Assembly: GCA_900541725.1 (NCBI GenBank)
Contig: UQLB01000005.1
Span: 52,263-116,262 of the forward strand
Origin: an uncultured Collinsella sp.
Lineage (GTDB): Bacteria > Actinomycetota > Coriobacteriia > Coriobacteriales > Coriobacteriaceae
DNA length: 64,000 bases
Reading direction: 5' to 3'
Below, in pieces: positions 8,569-17,000 of this stretch (position 1 is its first letter; each line of letters starts with the position of its first letter). A program made the translations under genes and the position numbers. Under the pieces are notes generated by a model. The model saw only the letters and a list, made by a program, of their open reading frames with translations, was not told the DNA's origin and searched no databases.

Positions 8569-9273
8569 TTAACGAGCGGCTCGCTGCGATTTGCGCCACA
8601 ACAGATACGAGTAGACGTAGACGGCTCCAACCGAACCAAACGCCAGAACCGCAATCACCGCGGCGACGACTTCACTCGAAAGCACGCTGCCTGCCACGCC
8701 CATCACAATCAGGCCAATACCCAGCACCATAAAGCAGGCACCGCCAAAGCGCTGCGTACGGCGCCAGTTCTCGGGATCGGCAAGCGCCCAGGGTGTCTTG
8801 ATACCGAGCGTATAGTTCTGCTTCACACGCGGCAAGTAGTTGCCTACGCCGATGAACAGCAAACCGACAACACCGGAAATCAGCACGTTGACCGAACCGA
8901 CCGCCGGCACCACGCCCCAGACCGTAAGCTCTCCCAGCCAGCTTATGGCGCACATGAACAAGGTGAAGGCGATTACGAAGCCCTGGTAGAACTTGCCCGA
9001 GGTTCGATATGCCTCACCTTTGGGGTCGATGCGCGGCACCACGCAGAACATTGCGAGAAGCGCCAGAGGCAGCGCGCCGAGCGCGGAGGCCATCCAGCTA
9101 GGACCCCAACCGTCGACGGCGCCGTTCGCGCCCCAGTGCGTGGGAATCTGCGCAGGCAAGCTCGGCATCACCATGAGGTGCGCTACGACATTGACGGCGC
9201 ACAGAGCGACCAGCGCAATCCACACGCGCGACGATACCCCCGTGGGGTGAATGCCCTTGTTTTCGTTATTCAT
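8569..9273 (-). CDS. sdpI: SdpI-family membrane protein (DUF1648 + SdpI)
   Basis: The ATG at 9273 overlaps the sdpR stop in the arrangement ATGAATAA, which fixes the start and gives 234 residues. About six membrane segments are visible. The DUF1648 motif MPSLPAQIPTHWGANGAVDGWG comes early and the SdpI motif GNYLPRVKQNYTLGIKTPWAL, with ENWRRTQRFGG, comes later. In Bacillus subtilis SdpI gives immunity to the SdpC toxin and titrates the repressor SdpR to the membrane. No sdpC-type toxin gene is present here, so this pair may sense a foreign peptide or membrane stress. Confidence 0.9.
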   Translation of the reverse strand: MNNENKGIHPTGVSSRVWIALVALCAVNVVAHLMVMPSLPAQIPTHWGANGAVDGWGPSWMASALGALPLALLAMFCVVPRIDPKGEAYRTSGKFYQGFVIAFTLFMCAISWLGELTVWGVVPAVGSVNVLISGVVGLLFIGVGNYLPRVKQNYTLGIKTPWALADPENWRRTQRFGGACFMVLGIGLIVMGVAGSVLSSEVVAAVIAVLAFGSVGAVYVYSYLLWRKSQRAAR

Positions 9274-9544
9274 CCTTATCACCTTCAGTGTTTGTAAAGC
9301 CCATAAACCAGCCAATTAAATCCTGCATGACGGTGGTGTTTAAGCTGTATACGATGTTTTGGCCATGGCGCTCGTCGGTCACCAACCCGGCATTTTTGAG
9401 CGTCGCCAAGTGATGGCTTAGCGACGGCTTACTGATATCGAAATGCTCGGCAAGCTCCCCCGCCGTGCAATTGCCCTCGCGCAGCAACTCCAAAATGCGC
9501 CGTCGCGTTGGATCGGCAAGCGCCTTAAAACCCTCTCCCGGCAT
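9266..9544 (-). CDS. sdpR: ArsR-family repressor SdpR
   Basis: This 92-residue winged-helix protein has the ArsR core FKALADPTRRRILELLREG, recognition helix DISKPSLSHHLATLKNAGLV and the wing ERHGQNIVYSLN. It lacks the ELCVCDL metal site of true ArsR proteins and matches the SdpR branch. The start at 9544 (MPGEGFK) is preferred because it has a GAGG site, while the upstream start at 9562 does not. It is coupled to sdpI by an 8-nt overlap and probably represses its own promoter until SdpI sequesters it. Confidence 0.9.
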   Translation of the reverse strand: MPGEGFKALADPTRRRILELLREGNCTAGELAEHFDISKPSLSHHLATLKNAGLVTDERHGQNIVYSLNTTVMQDLIGWFMGFTNTEGDKDE

Positions 9545-9578
9545 AAGACCTCCTCTTATCATCTCTCATGACGCGCAC

Positions 9579-9616
9579 ACTATACTCGATATTTAGATGT
9601 TTGTCTAACTATCTAA
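9579..9616 (-). promoter_or_regulatory. sdpRI promoter with overlapping inverted repeat
   Basis: On the minus strand TTAGAC (9603-9608) and TATAGT (9579-9584) form -35/-10 boxes with an 18-bp spacer. An inverted repeat, TTAGAT-N12-ATCTAA (9593-9616), covers the -35. This is a likely SdpR operator, consistent with autorepression. Confidence 0.6.
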
Positions 9617-9842
9617 TCTTACACTCAAAAAATAGCCGCCCCCGCGTAATGCGAAGACGGCCACTTCTCACGCTACAAACGTGTTTGGGAGTTGGCCAAC
9701 CCGCGGCAACGGGTGCCATCTGCTTCATCTTATGCGAATCACTGCCTCATTTCAACAAGCCCCTAGGGCTCAAATGGAATCGCGATAATACCTATAATGA
9801 CTATAGCTAAAACACGATTCGCTTCCCCATCGGAGGATGTCT

Positions 9843-10640
9843 ATGACCGAAACCACAGCCGCAACCCCCAACGAGACACGCGACACCAAGCTCGAGATCA
9901 TCATGGGCCGCGAGGCGCTCGACAAACTCGCCGCCGCCACGGTGCTGGTGCTCGGCTGCGGAGGTGTGGGCTCCAATTGCTGCGAGGCACTTGCCCGCGG
10001 CGGCATTGGTCATTTCGTCATTCTGGATAAGGACATCATCGCGCCCAGCAATATCAATCGCCAGGCCATCGCCTTTCAAAGCACCATCGGCAAGCGCAAG
10101 GTCGATGTTATGGAAGCCATGATCCACGACATCAATCCAGCCGCTACCGTCATCAAGCGCACCGAATACCTGTTGAGCGACAATATCGACGAATTTTTCG
10201 CGCGCGTTTTGGAGCAGACGGACGGCAAGCTCGACTACGTCGTCGACGCCATCGACACCATCTCGGCCAAGCTCACCATTGCCAAATATGCTCAGGACCA
10301 CGACATTCGTTTGGTTAGCTCCATGGGCGGGGCCAACAAGCTCCATCCCGAGTGCCTCCGCTTTGCCGACATTTTCGATACGGTACGTGACCCCATGAGC
10401 CGCATCATGCGCAAAGAATGCAAGAAGCGCGGAATCAAGAGCCTACATGTACTGTTTAGCTGCGAGGAATCGGTTAAGACGCAGCCCCGCGACCCTTCCA
10501 ATATCCACGAGCGCACCGAGCTAGGAACCGCCAGCTTTATGCCGCCCATCATGGGTCAGATGATTGCCGGCGAGGTTATCCGCCAGATCAGCGGCCGCGG
10601 CACCGAACGTGTACGCTCCGATGGCCAGCGCCTGGACTAG
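9843..10640 (+). CDS. tcdA: tRNA threonylcarbamoyladenosine dehydratase (TcdA/CsdL-type E1-like enzyme)
   Basis: The ATG at 9843 is chosen because CGGAGG ends 6 nt upstream; the ATG at 9837 abuts the site. The 265-residue protein has the ThiF/MoeB/HesA fold: ATP-binding loop VLGCGGVGSNCCEALARGG, Asp/Arg site DKDIIAPSNINRQ, and VVDAIDTISAKL. The late FSCEESVKTQPRDP and GTASFMPPIMGQMIAGEVIRQI segments are typical of TcdA. The enzyme forms cyclic t6A at tRNA position 37 using ATP. The tatD gene follows at 14 nt, likely in one transcript. Confidence 0.92.
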   Translation: MTETTAATPNETRDTKLEIIMGREALDKLAAATVLVLGCGGVGSNCCEALARGGIGHFVILDKDIIAPSNINRQAIAFQSTIGKRKVDVMEAMIHDINPAATVIKRTEYLLSDNIDEFFARVLEQTDGKLDYVVDAIDTISAKLTIAKYAQDHDIRLVSSMGGANKLHPECLRFADIFDTVRDPMSRIMRKECKKRGIKSLHVLFSCEESVKTQPRDPSNIHERTELGTASFMPPIMGQMIAGEVIRQISGRGTERVRSDGQRLD

Positions 10641-10654
10641 CGAAGCGCGCCGAG

Positions 10655-11437
10655 ATGGAGCCCCAGTTATTTGATGCACACTGCCATCTTGATTTAATGG
10701 CTCACCCGGACGCCGTTGCCGATGAGGCAACGGCGCTGGGCTTGGCTCTATTTGATTGCGGCGTCGATCCACGCGACTTCGCTAGCGCACATGGGCGAGC
10801 CCGTCGCCTTCCCACCGTCATCAAGGGCATCGGCCTCCATCCCTGGTGGCTCGCCGACGGCCGCTGCGGTCCTGCCGAAGTCAATCTGCTTTGCGAAGTT
10901 GCTGCCCAAGAGCGCTACATCGGCGAAGTCGGACTCGACTTTTCCGCGCGCTTTGCTGGAAGTGAGCCGCTACAAATACAGGCACTTGACCGGCTCTGCG
11001 ATGCGCTCGTGCGGCATCCTCTTACCGGGCGCGTGATATCAATTCACGCCGTTCGTTCAGCAGGAGCCGTACTGGACGTCCTCGAATCGCATGGACTACT
11101 CATCCCAAACTCCGACTCCCCCGTTATCATCTTCCACTGGTTTAGCGGCACTTCGGACGAACTCGTCCGCGCGCGTAATGCAGGCTGCTATTTTTCCGTC
11201 AACGAACGCATGCTCGCCACCAAGCGCGGTCGCGAATACGCACGACAGATTCCACTCGACCGTCTACTGCTCGAGACCGATGCGCCGGCCGAGACAAACA
11301 CAGAAACAAGCGCGCAATCGCTCATCAGATCGCTCACAAGGACCTCGATGCGCATTGCCTCGCTCAAAATCTGCGATGCAAAGCGCATTGAGTCGGCAGT
11401 TTTAGCAAATGCGCGCTCTGTATTTGACCTTCGCTAA
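10655..11437 (+). CDS. TatD-family metal-dependent hydrolase
   Basis: This 260-residue TIM-barrel protein starts with the metal motif DAHCHLD. It has GIGLHPWW, the EVGLDFSARF segment carrying the Glu ligand, SIHAVRSAG for the first His, FHWFSGT for the second, and LLLETDAPAE for the Asp. TatD proteins are Mg-dependent deoxyribonucleases acting in DNA repair and fragmentation. The sequence is slightly diverged from standard TatD (IHAVRS in place of the usual 'IHxRxA'). It lies 14 nt downstream of tcdA and ends near the convergent FGGY kinase. Confidence 0.85.
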   Translation: MEPQLFDAHCHLDLMAHPDAVADEATALGLALFDCGVDPRDFASAHGRARRLPTVIKGIGLHPWWLADGRCGPAEVNLLCEVAAQERYIGEVGLDFSARFAGSEPLQIQALDRLCDALVRHPLTGRVISIHAVRSAGAVLDVLESHGLLIPNSDSPVIIFHWFSGTSDELVRARNAGCYFSVNERMLATKRGREYARQIPLDRLLLETDAPAETNTETSAQSLIRSLTRTSMRIASLKICDAKRIESAVLANARSVFDLR

Positions 11438-11516
11438 CCCCTGTAGGCAAAAATGCCAAGGAACATGCGAATCGCACAACGCAGTCCCTATTGGAAGGCA
11501 GTACAGTTCGACAGCA

Positions 11517-13033
11517 TTACACCAATTCGTGCATGAGATCACGGTTGCGTGCGTACAATTCGTCAAAGATATGGCGGCGCGACGCATATAACTCGTGGGC
11601 AGTCATATCGGGCACGATTGTTTGCGCAACGCCAAGGACTTGGGCGAGCTCATCCCACGATGCATAGGCGCCACCTGCGAGAGCTGCCATGATGGCATCA
11701 CCGAAGCATGCGCCCACCGTAACCTTGGCAACCGAGACCTCGCGCCCGCATACGTCGGCGATGGCCTGCATCGAAATGGATTTTTGGTTCCACCTCCGAC
11801 AAGCATAATGCGCCCAATTGGCAGTCTATGCTCTCGCTCGATAATGTCGACATGGGATGCAACGGTATACGCGACGCCTTCCAAGGCGGCGCGAACCATA
11901 TGGGCTCGCGTATGCCTTCCGGTCAGGCCAAAGAAGACGCCGCGCGCCTCGGGATCGTTGAGCGGAGTACGCTCCCCCGCAAAGTACGGCAGACACAGGA
12001 GCCCATCGGCACCCGGCGCCACATCGGCGGCATCATGCGCCATAACCGAATAGGCATCGGGACCACCGTGGCCCTCGGCCTCCACGGCGTCGCGATACAG
12101 CTCTTGGCGCAGCCACGATGTGAGTGCGCCCGCCGTATTGGTCCCCGCGCAGATCCCGTAAGTTCCGGGAATGATAAACGTCCCCGGCCACAGGCGGGCA
12201 TCATCGATCATATGATCAGCTAGGTAGATGAAATACGCCGTGCTCCCCAACTGAACCATCATATCGCCGGGACGGAATACACCCGTCGAAATGGCCTCGG
12301 CACCAGAGTCGCCCGTTCCCACTAAGACAGGTGTCCCTGCCGCGAGCCCCGTCGCCTCAGCCGCACGCTGCGTAATCACCCCGGCAATATCAGTAGCCGA
12401 CATTACCTCCGCCATCTGGTCAGGCCGGCAGAAACGAGCACATTCCCGAGCATCAACCTTCCAAGTAAAGCGGTCGTATAGGGGAAGAAAATCCTCCGCC
12501 AAATAACGGTCCACCGTAAAACGCCCCGTCAACTTTGCGCATTGAAACGACGACGCCGTCAGGAACTTCGCGGCACGTTCGTGCACCTCGGGCATATTCT
12601 CCTTAAACCACAAGATCTTGGGAGCAATATCTGACGAACAGGGATCGTGCCCGAAAAGTTCGCGTGCGCGGTCTGGCCCATATTCGGAAAGAAGCTCGTC
12701 AATCTGCGGCTTCGAACGTGCATCGACTCCATACAAAATCGCGGGCGCCAGCGCGTTGCACTCGGTATCGACCGGCACACAGTCGCAACCCAATGCGGAA
12801 AGGCCCACGCATCCGATCTGTGCCGCGTTAACCCCCGATCGCGCCACCAGTTCGCGCGACAAGCGGCAAAAATCGCCCCACCAAACTGCCTCCGCATCAT
12901 GCTGGTACCATCCATCACACGGGTTGTCCGTCTCATGTCCACAAGAGGCTTGGCAAACGATGTCGCATCGATCATCGATTAAAACGCCTTTAGAGGCGCT
13001 TGTCCCAATATCAATACCCAGATAGAACACCAT
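11517..13033 (-). pseudogene. FGGY-family carbohydrate kinase, frameshifted near the 3' end
   Basis: From the ATG at 13033 the frame reads a xylulokinase-like FGGY kinase: ATP/sugar motif YLGIDIGTSASKGVLID, GTGDSGAEAISTGV and the second-domain motif IMLVGGGTKNP. After NP, at about 11771-11780, the frame changes to unrelated sequence and would end at 11603. The expected C-terminus (MQAIADVCGREV, then GDAIMAALAGGAY) continues in another frame to a stop at 11517. One inserted base between 'CCA' and 'ATGCAG' would restore it. FGGY enzymes need the C-terminal domain for ATP binding. It is the last gene of the fructosamine-type operon, so either the step is lost or this is an assembly error. Substrate unknown; ketose kinases are the nearest group. 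Confidence 0.85.
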
Positions 13034-13039
13034 AGGTGC

Positions 13040-13849
13040 CTACTCCCCTCGCGCCGCACGAGCGGCAGCCATAAAACGAACTACCCGCTCAACATCAACC
13101 GGGGCATCCAGCTTTCCGTCGCGCTTTAAGCAGGTGCCGACAAACGCGCCATCGTAGTGAGCAAATACGTCAGCCACGGTATTTTCGCGACAACCGGTGC
13201 CACATACCACGGGTACTTCGCCAACACGCTCGCGGACTTCATCGGCAAGCTCGCCCGAAGCGCCACGACCGGCAGCCGAACCGCCGATGACCATCGCATC
13301 CGGAAGGCAATTAAAGAGAAGTGAATCGGCAATGTCCGCAGTCGTGCGGTCGTTGAGATAAACCTCCCCCTCGCTCGTGATGAAGTGAAAAAGCTTGAGG
13401 TCGTCCAAGCGCAGCGCCGCCTTGCGACGCATGGTGTGAGCGAAATCTCGGTTAATCAGCCCGAGATCACCGGCCCAGGCACCGCAAAAATTGCAGCGCG
13501 TGAACTGCGCGTCGACGGCAGCGCACAGCTCGATTGTGGCATCACCATCGTAAATAGCCTCAGCTCCCCAAGGAGTCGACAGATCATGGGACAGAGCCCC
13601 GATTACATAGCCCATCGATGCAAGGGTTGAGGGAGAAACGTGCTGCTCATAGGGCATCGAGAGCTCATTGGTAATCAAAATGCCATCGACACCGCCCTGC
13701 TGCAACGCCTCGAGATCGCGCTTGGCGGCTTCCACGACCTGCGACACGCTTCCGCCCGGGTAATACAGTGGATCGCCCGGCAGAGGACGCAGGTGCAGCA
13801 TTCCGATAACCGGCTTTTCGGTCTTGAACATCGAGGTTAGAAACGACAT
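13040..13849 (-). CDS. BtpA/SgcQ-family TIM-barrel protein
   Basis: The ATG at 13849 follows AAGGAG by 6 nt; the upstream ATG at 13864 would place that site inside the gene. The 269 residues match the BtpA/SgcQ family: KPVIGMLHLRPLPGDP, then LQQGGVDGILITNE, CGAWAGDLGLI and PDAMVIGGSAAGRG near the C-terminal phosphate-binding part. Members accompany carbohydrate operons (sgc in E. coli) and their reaction is poorly defined. It lies 6 nt upstream of the FGGY kinase, inside the same operon. Confidence 0.85.
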   Translation of the reverse strand: MSFLTSMFKTEKPVIGMLHLRPLPGDPLYYPGGSVSQVVEAAKRDLEALQQGGVDGILITNELSMPYEQHVSPSTLASMGYVIGALSHDLSTPWGAEAIYDGDATIELCAAVDAQFTRCNFCGAWAGDLGLINRDFAHTMRRKAALRLDDLKLFHFITSEGEVYLNDRTTADIADSLLFNCLPDAMVIGGSAAGRGASGELADEVRERVGEVPVVCGTGCRENTVADVFAHYDGAFVGTCLKRDGKLDAPVDVERVVRFMAAARAARGE

Positions 13850-13882
13850 AACATGCTCCTTCATAGGGTTATTGCAGGAACG

Positions 13883-14311
13883 TTATTCCCCCAGCACCTC
13901 GACGTACACTTTTCGCTTCTGAGGACCGTCAAACTCCGCAAGATAGATGTTCTGGGCACCTCCGCACACGATGTGGCCATCTTGGACGGGAAAGAAGCAA
14001 CTGTTTCCACAAATCATGCTCTTGATATGCCCACAGGAGTTGTTGCCGGTGGCTCCATAGCTCGGCAGGAAGTGTGCATGCGCATAGGGGGCGTCGAGTG
14101 GGGCGATGCGATCAAGCGTCTCCATAAGATCCGTCTCCACGCAGGGCAGCCCCTCGTTTACCACGATTCCACAGGTCGTATGCGACAAAATAATCGCTGC
14201 CAAGCCATTGGTCACCGAGCTGCGTTCGATGGCAGCGTGCACGTCTTCGGTAATATCGATGAACTGGTCCGGAGCAGTCGATAGATAGCTCAATGTCTCG
14301 AGCGTCACCAT
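13883..14311 (-). CDS. YjbQ/UPF0047 family protein
   Basis: This 142-residue protein has the UPF0047 pattern: ITEDVHAAIERSSVTNGLAAI, SHTTCGIVVNEG, HAHFLPSYGATGNNSCGHIK, and a C-terminal GPQKRKVYVEVLG. Family members form trimers with a clustered His/Glu metal-like site and some show weak thiamine-phosphate synthase activity. Here the usual 'GHAHLKA' segment reads SCGHIKS. The gene is 2 nt downstream of the amidohydrolase gene, so it clearly belongs to the operon. A hydrolytic or isomerising role on the operon's substrate is possible but unproven. Confidence 0.85.
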   Translation of the reverse strand: MVTLETLSYLSTAPDQFIDITEDVHAAIERSSVTNGLAAIILSHTTCGIVVNEGLPCVETDLMETLDRIAPLDAPYAHAHFLPSYGATGNNSCGHIKSMICGNSCFFPVQDGHIVCGGAQNIYLAEFDGPQKRKVYVEVLGE

Positions 14312-14313
14312 GT

Positions 14314-15174
14314 TTACTCATCCCCTTCAAGAAAACGCAGGGCATTACCCCAGTAGAGCCTTTCTCGCGCATCATCGCGCATGGGCACGGTATCGAGCGC
14401 CCGCTTGAGTTTGAATGCACGGAAACGCGGCGTATTGCTGGCGAACATCACTTGGTGCGATAGCGCGCGCTCATACCACAGCGGCCCCATATCGACCGTG
14501 AAAAGACGCTGCATCATCTCCTCGGGCGAATCGATGTAAGTGATAGAGGTGTCCGTGTAGCAGTTGGGATACTTGAGCAGCATCGCCACGGCCTCGCGCA
14601 CCCAGGGCCAGCCAAAGTGAGTCAAACTAAAGCGCACATTTGGATGCGTTGCGATTGTGTGCTCAAATGCAAGCGGGTTACTGCGCGAGAGCTCTGCGCC
14701 AGGCTCCCAAGACATACCGGCATGGAAAACCACCGGCTTGTTATAGCGCTCGCACAGCTCGTAAAGCGGCTCGGCCACAGCATCATCGGGGGCAAAACCC
14801 TGCTTTGCCGGATGCAGACAAAGCGCCTTTGCCCCCAACTCGGTAAAGGCGCGCTCCAATTCGCCTGCGGCACCGCTCACCTGCGGATCTACGCTCGCAA
14901 ATCCCCACAGACGATCGGGGTGCGCGGCAACCAGCATGGCAATCTGGTCATTGGTGCCAAAATGCCCTCCGCATGCCGTGGTTACATCGAGCGGCATGAG
15001 CACGCTCTTCTGCACATCGCAGACGTCCATCTCGACTTGAAGCTCATCCCAATCCATGGGGCCCATATGCCCCATACCAAATTCTCGTGACCAAAAACCG
15101 AATCCATCAGGCTCATCACCCGGCGTACAGATCTCGCCGTAGAGCATAGGATGGACCAACATGTCGATAACCAT
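14314..15174 (-). CDS. Amidohydrolase-2 family protein
   Basis: The ATG at 15174 (MVIDMLVHPMLYGE) has an AAAGGAG site 6 nt upstream. The 286-residue TIM barrel matches the Amidohydro_2 group (ACMSD/LigJ-like). It has RLWGFASVDPQ, GAKALCLHPAKQGF, KPVVFHAGM, FSLTHFGWPW and a late GNALRF. The first metal motif is VHP and not HxH, which occurs in this group. These enzymes hydrolyse or decarboxylate small carboxylated rings. In the operon it could process the freed amine side or a lactone; this is inference. Confidence 0.82.
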   Translation of the reverse strand: MVIDMLVHPMLYGEICTPGDEPDGFGFWSREFGMGHMGPMDWDELQVEMDVCDVQKSVLMPLDVTTACGGHFGTNDQIAMLVAAHPDRLWGFASVDPQVSGAAGELERAFTELGAKALCLHPAKQGFAPDDAVAEPLYELCERYNKPVVFHAGMSWEPGAELSRSNPLAFEHTIATHPNVRFSLTHFGWPWVREAVAMLLKYPNCYTDTSITYIDSPEEMMQRLFTVDMGPLWYERALSHQVMFASNTPRFRAFKLKRALDTVPMRDDARERLYWGNALRFLEGDE

Positions 15175-15201
15175 TTCGTACTCCTTTCCAGGCATTTGAC
15201 C

Positions 15202-16002
15202 CTAGTACGGCTCAAACGAACCAATCACTCGGGACGACAGCTCAGCACCCGCCTTCATACACGCCGGAATATCAAGGCCATCGATCACGCCCTTGGTAAA
15301 CCCGGCAATATACGAGTCGCCGGCGCCCACGGTGTTAACGACCTTCTCCGCCGGTACGATCCCGCACTCATAGAAGCGCTCACCGTCATAGGCAATGCTT
15401 CCCTTCTCGCCAAGCGTGGCAACCGCAACGCGCGGTCCCAATTCCTGCACGTGGCGTACCCAGTCCCGCAACTCCGGAGTGTCCTCTTCAAACGACATAA
15501 ATGCGTAGTCAACGTAGGGAAAATGATTCTCGCAGGCATATTCGGGATCCTGGCTGAACACCGAGAAGTCCATAACCACCGTCTTGCCCGCATCATGCCA
15601 TTCGGGCAGGAGGTCCAAACAATTGCCAAACAGGTCGGTATGAATGATGTCGTGCTCTAGGATAAACGCCCGGTCGTCTTCATTCGGACGATATGTCTCC
15701 ATTACGCCATCGATTGCCTCGAGATGCACGCGATCGACGCCGTCTTTCAATGCCATGAGCATTACCGAGGTGTCGCCATCCTCCACCCGCAGATGAGAGA
15801 TATCGAACCCCTCAGCGGCCAGCGCCTCCCTCATCTTGTCTCCGTACTCGTCCTTGCCGACAACCGACACGGCGGATACCGAAACGCCCATTCGTGCAAC
15901 ATGGATACCCCAGTCAATGCCATTACCGGTCGGATAGAACACGCCGATGTTTTGATAGACGTCCGCACAGCAAAAACCAGCCGCGCACGCTTTAATACCC
16001 AT
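15202..16002 (-). CDS. PfkB-family sugar kinase, diverged FrlD paralogue
   Basis: The ATG at 16002 (MGIKACAAGFCCADVYQN) gives 266 residues; upstream starts lack a site. The C-terminal PfkB signature TVGAGDSYIAGF with the catalytic Asp is intact, as is TLGEKGSIAYDGERFY. The substrate motif, normally GGNAxNxA, reads PTGNGIDWGIHVARMG. That suggests a different sugar from its neighbour, with which it shares the overall FrlD-like layout. It probably phosphorylates a fructosamine or a related ketose at O6 using ATP. It lies 121 bp after the other PfkB gene. Confidence 0.85.
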   Translation of the reverse strand: MGIKACAAGFCCADVYQNIGVFYPTGNGIDWGIHVARMGVSVSAVSVVGKDEYGDKMREALAAEGFDISHLRVEDGDTSVMLMALKDGVDRVHLEAIDGVMETYRPNEDDRAFILEHDIIHTDLFGNCLDLLPEWHDAGKTVVMDFSVFSQDPEYACENHFPYVDYAFMSFEEDTPELRDWVRHVQELGPRVAVATLGEKGSIAYDGERFYECGIVPAEKVVNTVGAGDSYIAGFTKGVIDGLDIPACMKAGAELSSRVIGSFEPY

Positions 16003-16123
16003 GGTCTTCTCCAATGTACAAAAGGGGACCCACCACATGGCGAGCCCCCTTTTCGCGTTTCGCTTATTGTTTTGCATCGGCCGTCCAGAGTCTCATAGCC
16101 AGACCGCCGCACGCTTTCTTAAG

Positions 16124-16987
16124 CTATTCGACGATTGGTGCTCCGTGGCCCCAAGAACCTTCCATGCCGCACACGGTCGAGGCAAACCCGGCAGCAAAGT
16201 CGAGCGCGCGCTCGATGGCCTCGGCGCCGTCCTCGCCACGCTTGGCGGAATCGAGATAGCACATCAAAAACGAGGTAAGGAACGAGTCGCCCGCCCCCAT
16301 GGTGTCCTTCATGTCCGTTACCGGTTTAGCCAGCTGGCGGTAATAACGCTCGCCGTCGTAAGCAATGCAGCCCTCGGCGCCCGCCGTAGCTGACACAAAA
16401 CGCGGACCCAGGCCCTTCACCCATGCCAGACGCTCGCGAATCTCGTCCTCACTCGCGGCATCCGCCGCACTAAAGAAGGCAAAATCGACGTAGGGTGCAA
16501 TCTGCTCGTAGTACTCGTCGGTGGAGTCGTCCGAAAAGTCAAAAGAGACCGTGACGCCCGCAGCCTTCAGCTTGGGCAGCTCGCGCTCGGTAAAGCAATA
16601 GTTGCCCGAATGAACCACATCGAACTGCTTCATGTACGAAAGGTCAAAGCGATCGAGAACATAGCGCGCATCGCCACGGATACCGCCCTCGTTGGAGCCG
16701 AGGAAGACACGGTCACCGTCAACGACGGTCACGCGAGCCGCTCCGTTCTCGCCAATCATCTGCTCGCACTTGTCAAGCTCGATACCCTCATCCTCGAGGC
16801 TTGCAATGACATGCTCGGCAGCGGCGTCATTGCCAAAAATGCCCATGTATGCAGAGCGTGCGGCACCGCATTTCTTGGCATAAACGGCGAAGTTCACCGC
16901 ATTGCCGCCGGGATACATGGTGTGGATATGCTCGTAGCGATCGACGACGTTGTCGCCAAATCCGAGCGCGTTAACGTTAAATGCCAT
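16124..16987 (-). CDS. frlD: Fructoselysine 6-kinase-like PfkB kinase (FrlD)
   Basis: The ATG at 16987 (MAFNVNALGFGDNVVDRYEH) follows AAGGATA and gives 287 residues. The substrate motif YPGGNAVNFAVYAKKCG and phosphate motif DTMGAGDSFLTSFLM are both canonical. FDFSDDSTDEYY and the late GMEGSWGHGAP resemble E. coli FrlD. FrlD converts imported fructoselysine to fructoselysine 6-phosphate. The gene starts 13 nt downstream of the FrlB-like deglycase, the usual partner enzyme. Confidence 0.88.
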   Translation of the reverse strand: MAFNVNALGFGDNVVDRYEHIHTMYPGGNAVNFAVYAKKCGAARSAYMGIFGNDAAAEHVIASLEDEGIELDKCEQMIGENGAARVTVVDGDRVFLGSNEGGIRGDARYVLDRFDLSYMKQFDVVHSGNYCFTERELPKLKAAGVTVSFDFSDDSTDEYYEQIAPYVDFAFFSAADAASEDEIRERLAWVKGLGPRFVSATAGAEGCIAYDGERYYRQLAKPVTDMKDTMGAGDSFLTSFLMCYLDSAKRGEDGAEAIERALDFAAGFASTVCGMEGSWGHGAPIVE

Positions 16988-17000
16988 GGTATTTATCCTT

